From the NCBI GenBank assembly GCA_018262385.1, contig JAGSPQ010000095.1, positions 1-8,487 on the forward strand: a DNA stretch of 8,487 nt, read 5' to 3'. The DNA comes from Myxococcaceae bacterium. Its GTDB lineage: Bacteria > Myxococcota > Myxococcia > Myxococcales > Myxococcaceae. Every line of letters begins with the position of its first letter. Positions within the stretch are counted from its first letter, which is position 1. The translations under genes were made by a program, and so were the position numbers. This document shows, one piece after another, positions 1 through 5,998 of this stretch. The notes beneath the pieces were generated by a model. The model was given only the letters and a program-made list of their open reading frames with translations. It was not told the origin of the DNA and did not search any database.

Positions 1-520
1 AGGTGATGAAGATGTTCGAGGGGCTGACGTCCCGGTGCACCACGTTCATCGGGTTGCCCTTCGCATCGGTGAACTCGTGCGCGTAGTGCAGGCCGGTGGC
101 CGCCTCGGACAACACCCGCAGCGCGATGTTCAGCGGCGCGTACTCGCGGCGGCGCGCGCTGGTGCGCAGCAGGGTCGAGAAGTCCTCCCCCGCCAGGTAC
201 TCCATGCAGATGTAGTAGCAGCCGTCGGTGTGCCCCAGATCGTTGATCTGGACGATGTTCGGGTGGGCCAGCCGCGTCGCCAGCCGCGCCTCGTCGAGGA
301 ACATGTTGACGAAGTCCGTCACCGACGAGAGGTGCTGGAGCATCCGCTTGATGACGACGTTCTTCTCGAAGCCTTCGACCCCCACCTGCTTGGCGAGGAA
401 GATCTCGGCCATCCCGCCCTCGGCCAGCTTCCGCACCAGGAAGTACTTGCCGAACGGACGCACGGCCACCTGGCCGATCGGATCGCGTGAGCCCTGCGGG
501 GTGGTGGTCGGCGGAGCCAT
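1..520 (-). CDS. Ser/Thr protein kinase, N-terminal part (3' end outside window)
   Basis: The frame opens with ATG at 520 and runs 173 codons to the window edge without a stop. The translation is the N-terminal lobe and catalytic loop of a Hanks-type kinase. A Gly-rich loop (LAEGGMAEIFLA, residues 32-43) is followed by the ATP-binding lysine K58 in VVIKRM, a helix-C glutamate at about E77, the hinge-like MEYLAGED (106-113), and the catalytic loop HRDVSPSNIF (162-171) with D164 and N169. All core residues visible so far are intact; the DFG and activation loops lie beyond the edge. There is no signal peptide, so this lobe is cytoplasmic; any C-terminal membrane or sensor part is unseen. The gene follows the FecR lipoprotein gene after only 20 bases, with no clear Shine-Dalgarno sequence, so it is probably the last seen member of the same transcript. 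Target proteins cannot be deduced. Confidence 0.95.
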   Translation of the reverse strand, partial: MAPPTTTPQGSRDPIGQVAVRPFGKYFLVRKLAEGGMAEIFLAKQVGVEGFEKNVVIKRMLQHLSSVTDFVNMFLDEARLATRLAHPNIVQINDLGHTDGCYYICMEYLAGEDFSTLLRTSARRREYAPLNIALRVLSEAATGLHYAHEFTDAKGNPMNVVHRDVSPSNIFIT

Positions 521-540
521 GGGCGGATGCGCCGGCTACT

Positions 541-2469
541 TTAGCGGCGCACCGTCCGAACCGTATAAACCTCCGCTCCGTTCTTCCCGACCATGCGGAA
601 CACCAACCGGCCCCCCGGCAGCGGGGCGGCCCTGGTGTTGAAGCGCGCCTTGTCGTCGAGCTCCAGCGGCTTGCCGTTGACGAAGACCTTCGCTCCCACC
701 GGCGCGATCCCCACCACCGGCACCGCCGCGCCGCCCGGGTCGCCGTTCTTGGGCGACTTGATGGTCAGGTTCGGCACCGCGTTGTCGTAGACGATCTCGA
801 GCTTGTTCATCTTGCCGCCCTTCAAGCCGGCGCCACGCGCGTCCAGCGGGGTCACGCTCCACAGATACCGGCCCTCGGCCAGCGCGCCATCGAGCACCAC
901 CTGGCTCTCCTGCACCGAGCGCTCGACCAGCGGCGATCCCAGCTCGCCTTCCTTGAAGACCGAGACCTTGTGCTTCGCCGCGCCCGGCTCCGGGACGAAG
1001 GTGAAGGTCACCGCGGGCGGCCGGTCCTGGTAGTAGATCGTCGTCTTGTCCGCGCCGTCCTGCACCTCGTTGCGGCGCAGGTCGAGCTCGCCCCCCGAGC
1101 GGGCCTCGGGCGCAAAGTACGCGCTGCCGCGATCGAGCTCCTTCTCGCCGTCGAACACCCGCCAGTACAGGTTGCCCCGCGACGGCACCGGCACCGACAA
1201 GAACCGATGGTGCACCACCCCCGCCAGCAGCGGGTCGGTGTACGAGGGGTTGCTGGCCACCTCGACCCGGTACGCCTTGCCCTCCTCCCCGTCCCAGACC
1301 ACCGACAGCCGGCCCACCCCGGAATGGAACACCTTCAACCCCGGCCGCGATGGGAGCGTCAGCTGATCGCGGGCCGCCTCGGTCACCTCGACTTCCTTCG
1401 CGCCCACCTTCGCCGACTGCCCACCCTCGAGCAGCTTCGGCGCCGCGCCCTCCCGCTCGATCTTCAGATCGCCCGCCAGCGCGTTGACGTCGTAGCCGCT
1501 CGCAGTCCGGGTCAGGGTGAACTGCCCGCCCAGGTCGCTCAGCAGCGCCAGCCCGCCGCCCAGCCTGACCCGGCTCTTCTTCCCCGGCGCCAGCACCCCC
1601 GACAGTTCGCCCTTCTTCAGCTCGACCCGGGTCTCTTCGATCCCGTCGGCGCTGCCCGAGCCGGCAAAGCCCACCTCCGCCCCGCGGGCAAAGACCAGCC
1701 TGGTGCCCGAGCCTTCCGGCTGGAGGGTGGAGCGCCCTTCCTTCACCCGCATCAGATCGCCCTCCGCCAGCGTCAGCGGCTTCTTTCCCACCGGCACCCA
1801 CGCCTTCGAGTCCTTCTTCTTCAGCTCGGCCTTGCCGCCCGCCCAGATCACCACCTGGACCGTGGGCAGCACCATCGGCGGCTTCGTCCCCAGCGCAACC
1901 TTCTGGCCGGCCGTCGCCTGGGTCACCTCGCCGTTGCGCGACACCAGCTCGATCATTCCGATCTTCACCTCGACGCTCGCCGAGTCCTTGCCGACGTTGA
2001 TCGCCACTTCGCTCTTGCCGATGCGGGTCAGACCGAACGGGGTGAGGATCGACAGCGACACCTGCGCCTCGGCCTTCTCGCCCGGCCCGGCCGACGGCTC
2101 GTTCGGCACCCGGGTCAGCACCAGGCCGCGCGCCACGTTCAGCACCAGCCCGCCCTCGCCTTCGGCCAGGGTGAACCGGGCATCGGGGCTCACCTCGACG
2201 AACCGCCCGCCGGGGAAGCGAACCTTCGCCTCCCCGCTCTCGCCCGTCTCGAGCGCGTCGCCGACGAACAGGTACCCCAGCTGGGCGGCCGCCGCCTTCC
2301 CGTCGCGCTCGAGCGTCACCTCGCCCTTCAGCGCCTGGAGGTGGGCGGCCGGGCTCTTCGGCGGAGGGCCGGCGTCGGGCGGCGCGTCGGTGCCCTTCGA
2401 GCAGGCGGCGAGCACCAACGTGAGCACCCACGCCCCCCTCGCGGGGAAGGATCGCCTCGGCCTGTTCAC
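541..2469 (-). CDS. FecR-domain outer-membrane lipoprotein with Ig-like C-terminal domains
   Basis: A 642-residue lipoprotein. I chose GTG at 2469: it overlaps the upstream stop as GTGA and gives a basic n-region, a hydrophobic stretch and a clean lipobox LAAC with the lipidated Cys at residue 23. The same frame stays open much further upstream, but there it is a shadow of the preceding gene. Mature residues S24-K25 carry no Asp at +2, so outer-membrane sorting is expected. After a Pro-rich linker, residues 45-122 match the FecR fold (LKGEVTLERDG, then VGDALETG, then VRFPGGRFVEV). Residues 135-195 continue it with FGLTRIG and a typical AGQKVALG ending. Residues 203-358 look like a second FecR-like copy. 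Residues 375-455 and 483-565 resemble fibronectin/Ig sandwiches with YRVEVA and YLWSVTPLD strands, and 567-642 is a last Ig-like module (VPVVGIAPVGAKVFVNGKPL). FecR in iron uptake is a sigma-factor regulator; here no sigma gene is adjacent and the lipid anchor argues for an envelope scaffold or sensor. Confidence 0.9.
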   Translation of the reverse strand: MNRPRRSFPARGAWVLTLVLAACSKGTDAPPDAGPPPKSPAAHLQALKGEVTLERDGKAAAAQLGYLFVGDALETGESGEAKVRFPGGRFVEVSPDARFTLAEGEGGLVLNVARGLVLTRVPNEPSAGPGEKAEAQVSLSILTPFGLTRIGKSEVAINVGKDSASVEVKIGMIELVSRNGEVTQATAGQKVALGTKPPMVLPTVQVVIWAGGKAELKKKDSKAWVPVGKKPLTLAEGDLMRVKEGRSTLQPEGSGTRLVFARGAEVGFAGSGSADGIEETRVELKKGELSGVLAPGKKSRVRLGGGLALLSDLGGQFTLTRTASGYDVNALAGDLKIEREGAAPKLLEGGQSAKVGAKEVEVTEAARDQLTLPSRPGLKVFHSGVGRLSVVWDGEEGKAYRVEVASNPSYTDPLLAGVVHHRFLSVPVPSRGNLYWRVFDGEKELDRGSAYFAPEARSGGELDLRRNEVQDGADKTTIYYQDRPPAVTFTFVPEPGAAKHKVSVFKEGELGSPLVERSVQESQVVLDGALAEGRYLWSVTPLDARGAGLKGGKMNKLEIVYDNAVPNLTIKSPKNGDPGGAAVPVVGIAPVGAKVFVNGKPLELDDKARFNTRAAPLPGGRLVFRMVGKNGAEVYTVRTVRR

Positions 2470-4007
2470 TTCGGGTGCAGGTCGACGTTGAAGATGGCCT
2501 GATCCCCGTCCTTCACCGTGACGCTCTTGCTCTGGCTGAGGTACCCGGGCGCCGAGATGTTGACGGTGTACGTCCCGCCCTCGACCCGGAAGGAGAACGA
2601 TCCCGAGGCGCTCGCCCGGGTCTTGAGCTTCGCCTGGGGAATCTCGAGGTTGGCGCTGACCGGCTTGCCCCCGGCGGTGCTGCGCACCAGGCCGGTGATG
2701 GTCGCCGGAACCCGCTTCTTCACCTCGACCAGCCCGATCGAGACCTCCGAAACCCGTCCCGCCACCACGCTCGCCGCCTCTTCGCCCGGGGTGTACCCCT
2801 CGGCGCTCACCGCGACCGCGATCGGGCCGGGCGGCAGCTCGCCGAACTTCGCCGCGCCTTGCGCGTCCGTCACCGCCGACGCCGCCCCCACCTTCACCGT
2901 CGCCCCCGCCACCGGCGTCTTCGCTTCCCGGCTCGAGACCCGGATCAGCAGACCGCCCAGCTTCGGCCCTTCCTTCGTCAGCTTCAGCTCGAGGCTGGAC
3001 ACGCTGCCCGCCGCGATCATCCCTTCCGCCTGTTCCGGCAGGTACCCCTCGGCGCTCGCCCGCGCGCGCACCGCCCCCGGCAGCAGCTCGCTCACCCTCG
3101 CCGCGCCGGTCGCGTCGGCGATCAGCTGCTGCTCGCCCAGCTCGATCTGCGCTCCCGGCAGCGGAGCCCCGGTCTGCGCCTCGACCACCCGCACCTCCAG
3201 CCCGCCGAACCGCGGCGCCTCGGCCGTCGACGCTTCCTGCCACTTCAGATCCAGCGCGCCGCCCGCGCGAATCATCGACTGGGTCGCCTTCAGCCCGTCG
3301 GCGGTGCTCAAGGAGTCGCTCACGTAGCTGACGTCGGCCAGCAGGCCCCACATCAGCGCGCCGGTGCGCACCAGCTGCAGCCGGACTCCGCCGCCCACCG
3401 CATACCCCGAGGAACTGGCGGTGCGTCCGGCTCCGTCGCTGGCCGCCACCGAGATCGGCACCTCGCCGCGCGCTTCGATCGAGACCGGGCCGACGTCCAC
3501 GATTCCCCGCGCGGCCAGCAGCACGCCGTGGCGGGTGGCGGCCGAGAAGGCCGGGCTGGCGGTGGTGCCGAACGTCGGCAGCTGGTGGAACGCGTAGCCC
3601 ACCGCCGCCTCGAGCTTCACCGGCCCCAGGATCAGCCGACCCGCCGGACCCACCGAAGCGCGAATCAGCCCGCCCCCGGTCACCCGGTTGCCGGCGTCGA
3701 ACAGCGTGAACGCCTCCCGCTGCACCGAGCCGAACGCGCCGAGGTGGCCGTCGAGCAGGAACCAGCCCCACGCGTTGAGCGCCAGGTCGTTCGGGGTCAG
3801 CCCGGAGTAGGTCAAGCTCGGCTGGGTCGGCTCGAGCTGGCTGCCCGAGCGCACCGAGACGCCGTAGCGCAGCCGAGCCTGGAACGCGTCGCGCGGTGCC
3901 TTGGTGGGAGCGGCGCTGACCGATTCTTCGGCGTGCGCCACCGCTGAGACCGCCAGCAGCATCCCGATCCAGAGCGCACAGCCCCCACTGCGGCGTCGTT
4001 GACCCAA
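2466..4007 (-). CDS. Outer-membrane-barrel-like protein with three tandem CarboxypepD_reg/PEGA-type repeats
   Basis: A 513-residue exported protein. The start is TTG at 4007: no ATG or GTG lies in frame nearby upstream, and the next start, ATG at residue 16, would remove the basic RRR n-region. With TTG the signal peptide is complete and ends AVAHA, with cleavage after about residue 26. Residues 40-256 alternate hydrophobic and polar residues with many Gly and aromatic positions (VKLEAAVGYAF, VSIEARGEV, YAVGGGVRLQLV, MWGLLADVSY), as in a small outer-membrane beta-barrel. Three beta-sandwich repeats follow at about 268-344, 349-430 and 434-510; the first two share GA-T/Q-[IV]-x-[LV] and SAEGYxP, the third has SAPGY in the same place. 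Such repeats are carboxypeptidase-regulatory-like or PEGA-like modules that bind partners or surfaces. No OmpA peptidoglycan-binding domain or catalytic motif is visible. It heads the leftward operon and overlaps the FecR gene by three bases. Function unknown. Confidence 0.85.
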   Translation of the reverse strand: MGQRRRSGGCALWIGMLLAVSAVAHAEESVSAAPTKAPRDAFQARLRYGVSVRSGSQLEPTQPSLTYSGLTPNDLALNAWGWFLLDGHLGAFGSVQREAFTLFDAGNRVTGGGLIRASVGPAGRLILGPVKLEAAVGYAFHQLPTFGTTASPAFSAATRHGVLLAARGIVDVGPVSIEARGEVPISVAASDGAGRTASSSGYAVGGGVRLQLVRTGALMWGLLADVSYVSDSLSTADGLKATQSMIRAGGALDLKWQEASTAEAPRFGGLEVRVVEAQTGAPLPGAQIELGEQQLIADATGAARVSELLPGAVRARASAEGYLPEQAEGMIAAGSVSSLELKLTKEGPKLGGLLIRVSSREAKTPVAGATVKVGAASAVTDAQGAAKFGELPPGPIAVAVSAEGYTPGEEAASVVAGRVSEVSIGLVEVKKRVPATITGLVRSTAGGKPVSANLEIPQAKLKTRASASGSFSFRVEGGTYTVNISAPGYLSQSKSVTVKDGDQAIFNVDLHPK

Positions 4008-4016
4008 AGTGCAACG

Positions 4017-4022
4017 ATTATA
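4017..4022 (-). promoter_or_regulatory. Candidate -10 box (TATAAT) for the leftward operon
   Basis: Read on the minus strand, bases 4022 to 4017 are a perfect TATAAT, a rare string in DNA this GC-rich. It lies ten bases before the TTG start of the barrel/repeat protein. No convincing TTGACA is found 16-18 bases upstream; the best hexamers there match at only two positions. A start site about seven bases downstream would fall near 4010, giving a transcript that begins almost at the start codon. Confidence 0.5.
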
Positions 4023-4052
4023 GGAGCAGTCTTTCGCGATCGAACCATTTGT

Positions 4053-4086
4053 CCCACCCGTATGAATTGGTGAAACGCCGGGTGGG
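4053..4086. repeat. Perfect 8-bp inverted repeat upstream of mglB
   Basis: CCCACCCG at 4053-4060 is exactly the reverse complement of CGGGTGGG at 4079-4086, with an 18-base spacer that is A+T-rich by comparison. In RNA two further G-U pairs could extend the stem outward (4052 with 4087, 4051 with 4088). The element ends 47 bases before the mglB ATG and leaves the presumed ribosome binding site free. It could be an operator for a dimeric regulator or a hairpin in the mglBA leader. There is no U-run after the right arm, so it is not an intrinsic terminator. Confidence 0.55.
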
Positions 4087-4133
4087 GTCTGCTAGGAACG
4101 CGCTTCCGTCAAATTTTGGGGGCGTTCGATCCC

Positions 4134-4613
4134 ATGGCTCAGCAGTTGGTGATGTACGAAGAGGAGTTCCACCGCATCAATGCGGTGTGCGACCGGCTGA
4201 CGAAAGATGCGAACGCCAAAGTCGTATTCATTGTCGACAAGAACGGGCAGTTGATTGCAGCCGCAGGGCAGACCCAGCACATCGACACCACCTCCCTGGC
4301 TTCCCTCACCGCAGGAAATGTTGCGGCGATGGGGGGACTTGCAAAGCTGATCGGCGAAAACGAATTCCCCAACCAGTTTCACGAAGGCGCCAAGGATTCT
4401 CTCTACATGACGCTGGTGGGCGGCCGGATCGTACTGGTCGTGATCTTCGACAACCGCACCTCACTGGGTCTGGTGCGGCTGCGAATCAAGAAGGCGTCCG
4501 ACGAGCTGACGAAAATTTTCGAGCAATTGACCAAGCGCAGTGAAGCCCCCGGAGCCGGCTCGCCGTTCGCCGAAATCTCCGATGCCGACATCGACAACCT
4601 GTTCAGCGAGTAA
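4134..4613 (+). CDS. mglB: MglB, Roadblock/LC7 GTPase-activating partner of MglA
   Basis: A 159-residue cytoplasmic Roadblock/LC7 protein. Start ATG at 4134 gives MAQQLVMYEEEF and exactly the length I recall for M. xanthus MglB; an in-frame TTG at 4116 would add six residues but would use up the ribosome binding site. The fold covers about residues 8-125. Near-invariant blocks include INAVCDRLTKDANAKVVF, DTTSLASLTAGNVAAMGGLA and LIGENEFPNQFHEGAKDSLY. The C-terminal tail SPFAEISDADIDNLFSE follows a Pro/Gly linker. In M. xanthus and Thermus, MglB forms dimers that contact MglA and stimulate GTP hydrolysis, restricting MglA-GTP to the leading pole; the C-terminal segment also contacts MglA. The gene is first in the rightward operon, 12 bases before mglA. 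By hand count 37 of 159 codons end in A or T, distinctly more than in its neighbours. Confidence 0.98.
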   Translation: MAQQLVMYEEEFHRINAVCDRLTKDANAKVVFIVDKNGQLIAAAGQTQHIDTTSLASLTAGNVAAMGGLAKLIGENEFPNQFHEGAKDSLYMTLVGGRIVLVVIFDNRTSLGLVRLRIKKASDELTKIFEQLTKRSEAPGAGSPFAEISDADIDNLFSE

Positions 4614-4625
4614 CCGCCCGCCCCC

Positions 4626-5219
4626 ATGTCCTTCATCAACTACTCAAGCCGCGAGATCAACTGCAAGATCGTCTATTACGGCCCGGGACTCTGCGGGAAG
4701 ACGACGAACCTTCAGTACATCTACAACAAGACCAACCCCGAGACGAAGGGCAAGCTGATCTCGCTCTCCACCGAGACCGATCGGACCCTCTTCTTCGACT
4801 TCCTTCCGCTCTCTTTGGGTGAAATTCGCGGCTTCAAGACGCGTTTTCATCTCTACACCGTGCCCGGTCAGGTCTTCTACGACGCCAGCCGCAAGCTGAT
4901 CCTCAAGGGGGTCGATGGGGTGGTGTTCGTCGCCGACAGCCAGGTCGAGCGGATGGAAGCGAACATCGAGTCGATCGAGAACCTGAAGATCAACCTCGCC
5001 GAGCAGGGCTACGACCTGAACAAGATCCCGTTCGTGATGCAGTACAACAAGCGGGATCTGCCCAACGCCGTCTCGGCCGAAGAGCTGCGCAAGGTCCTCA
5101 ATCCGCGCAACGTGCCCGAGTTCCCGGGCGTCGCGCCGACCGGGGTGGGGGTGTTCGATACTCTCAAGGCGGTCGCGAAGCTCGTGCTGAGCGAGCTGCG
5201 CAAAGGTGGTCAGGGATGA
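4626..5219 (+). CDS. mglA: MglA, Ras-like small GTPase controlling cell polarity and motility
   Basis: A 197-residue soluble GTPase. The P-loop GPGLCGKT is at residues 19-26, with K25 and T26 for nucleotide phosphates and Mg. [15 protein letters not shown] (47-61) holds R53, the intrinsic arginine finger described for MglA. The PM3 motif is TVPGQ (78-82), with Thr78 where Ras proteins have Asp, the hallmark of this family; Q82 is the catalytic glutamine. NKRD (141-144) gives guanine specificity. MglA-GTP gathers at the leading pole and recruits gliding (Agl-Glt) and type IV pilus machinery. It is co-transcribed with mglB after a 12-base, C-rich gap without a Shine-Dalgarno sequence, so it probably relies on coupling to mglB. 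Its stop overlaps the next start as ATGA. The C-terminus ends GGQG, slightly longer than the M. xanthus protein. Confidence 0.99.
   Translation: MSFINYSSREINCKIVYYGPGLCGKTTNLQYIYNKTNPETKGKLISLSTETDRTLFFDFLPLSLGEIRGFKTRFHLYTVPGQVFYDASRKLILKGVDGVVFVADSQVERMEANIESIENLKINLAEQGYDLNKIPFVMQYNKRDLPNAVSAEELRKVLNPRNVPEFPGVAPTGVGVFDTLKAVAKLVLSELRKGGQG
5202..5209 (+). promoter_or_regulatory. Ribosome binding site for the 242-residue exported protein
   Basis: AAAGGTGG lies inside the end of mglA, six bases before the ATG at 5216. It supports that start and independent ribosome loading in addition to the ATGA overlap. Confidence 0.6.
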
Positions 5220-5944
5220 GGTTTCGTTCGGTCTTCTGTGTGGCGCTGTTGAGCGCGTCGTTCGCGCTCGCCCAGGGTTCGACGACCAACGTCGTCACCC
5301 CGCCTGCCGGCACCGCGGCTCCGGCCGCCAAGACGGGGGCGCAGACCGCCGACGAGGCGTTCACCACCCGGGTCAAGACGCTCGAAGAGAACGTCGTCGA
5401 CCTCAAAGAGAAGATCTTCCGCACCAAGGCCCGCCTGCTGCTGCTGCAGGAAACGGTGCTCGGCGGAGATCTCTCCACCGGCGCCCGGGCGGTCATCTTC
5501 CACCGCAACGAGATGGGCTCGGCCTTCGTCCTCGAGTCGGTCGCCTACGCGCTCGATGGCGCCCCGGTGTTCACCAAGGTCGACGTCAACGGCGATCTCG
5601 ACAAGCGCGAAGAGTTCGAGATCTTCAACGGCCGGATCGTGCCCGGCAATCACCAGATCGCGGTGCGAATGGTCTACCGCGGCTCGGGCTACGGCATCTT
5701 CAGCTACCTCGAGGGCTACAAGTTCAAGCTCCAGTCGAACCAGACCTTCAACGCCGAGGGCGCCAAGGTCACCACCGTGAAGGTGGTCGGCTACGAGAAG
5801 GGCGGCATCACCGCCGACATCAAGGATCGCCCCGGCATCCGCTACGACATCACCACCGCGAAGGACGCTTCGCTCAAGAACAAGAACAACGCGACCGAAT
5901 CTGCGCCAGCGGCGGCCCCTCCGGCCACCGACGCGCCCAAATAA
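5216..5944 (+). CDS. Exported coiled-coil/beta-domain protein encoded directly after mglA
   Basis: A 242-residue protein of unknown function. ATG at 5216 overlaps the mglA stop and is preceded by a good ribosome binding site. Residues 1-19 are a Sec signal peptide ending FALA, cleaved before QG; the Cys at 8 has no lipobox, so the protein is soluble in the periplasm. A Thr/Pro/Ala-rich linker covers 20-45. Residues 47-80 form a heptad-like helix ([26 protein letters not shown]) suited to oligomerisation. Residues 90-213 are beta-rich and compact: an LDG turn at 113-115, [20 protein letters not shown] at 137-156 with the P-G-x-H-x-[IV]-x-[VA] pattern seen in PEGA-like sandwiches, then YLEGYKF. 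The tail is Lys/Asn then Ala/Pro-rich. Related myxobacterial proteins are, to my recollection, often mislabelled dihydrolipoamide acetyltransferase because of the Ala/Pro linkers; no lipoyl or catalytic site is visible. Position suggests a periplasmic partner of the following TPR protein. Confidence 0.9.
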   Translation: MRFRSVFCVALLSASFALAQGSTTNVVTPPAGTAAPAAKTGAQTADEAFTTRVKTLEENVVDLKEKIFRTKARLLLLQETVLGGDLSTGARAVIFHRNEMGSAFVLESVAYALDGAPVFTKVDVNGDLDKREEFEIFNGRIVPGNHQIAVRMVYRGSGYGIFSYLEGYKFKLQSNQTFNAEGAKVTTVKVVGYEKGGITADIKDRPGIRYDITTAKDASLKNKNNATESAPAAAPPATDAPK

Positions 5945-5998
5945 CTCAAGGAGCGGACACTCTGCGGGGCAACTGAGGCCCGTGGTCGCGACGAACGA
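5945..5998 (+). promoter_or_regulatory. Spacer with a misplaced Shine-Dalgarno-like site before the TPR gene
   Basis: This 54-base spacer holds AAGGAG at 5948-5953, the best ribosome binding site of the operon, but 45 bases before the ATG at 5999. No in-frame ATG, GTG or TTG for the TPR gene exists in between. A small hairpin (GGGC at 5967-5970 with GCCC at 5978-5981) lies between the two. The sequence just before the ATG is only weakly purine-rich (GACGAACGA). Confidence 0.4.

Larger units (their letters stand above)
4008..4133. promoter_or_regulatory. Shared intergenic control region between the divergent operons
   Basis: These 126 bases are clearly richer in A+T than the flanking genes and separate the starts of the two operons. 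They contain a perfect TATAAT on the minus strand and an 8-bp inverted repeat, both listed separately. For the rightward mglBA transcript the best -35 match is TTGACC at 3999-4004, just inside the start of the leftward gene, with only weak -10 partners: TATAGG at 4019-4024 (14-base spacer) or TAGGAG at 4021-4026 (16-base spacer). The purine run GGGGGCG at 4118-4124, nine bases before the mglB ATG, is the likely ribosome binding site. If both promoters are as drawn they overlap, so the two operons could compete for polymerase. The mglBA promoter assignment is weak. Confidence 0.6.

Noticed and set aside
487..2502. 671-codon plus-strand frame opposite the FecR gene
   Set aside because: His/Arg/Pro-rich composition typical of the complement of a GC-rich gene; no motif, no ribosome binding site.
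541..4014. A single 1157-codon minus-strand frame spanning the barrel gene and the FecR gene
   Set aside because: Upstream of 2469 the translation is Arg/Gly-rich low-quality sequence antagonistic to a well-formed gene in another frame (2466-4007); only the part from 2469 down has a signal peptide and recognisable domains.
4033..4045. Near-palindrome TTCGCGATCGAA in the intergenic region
   Set aside because: Its reverse complement is TTCGATCGCGAA, not the same string; only the core CGATCG is symmetric, which is common in this composition.
4053..4086. Intrinsic terminator between the divergent operons
   Set aside because: The stem is followed by mixed sequence without a T-run, the loop of 18 bases is long, and no gene ends here on either strand.
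4116..4133. Earlier TTG start for mglB
   Set aside because: It adds six residues absent from the M. xanthus protein as I recall it and overlaps the only ribosome-binding-like purine run; ATG at 4134 explains the conserved N-terminus.
5216..5944. Dihydrolipoamide acetyltransferase for the 242-residue protein
   Set aside because: There is no lipoyl-lysine motif, peripheral-subunit domain or catalytic His-x-x-x-Asp-Gly; only Ala/Pro-rich linkers resemble that enzyme, and the protein is exported.
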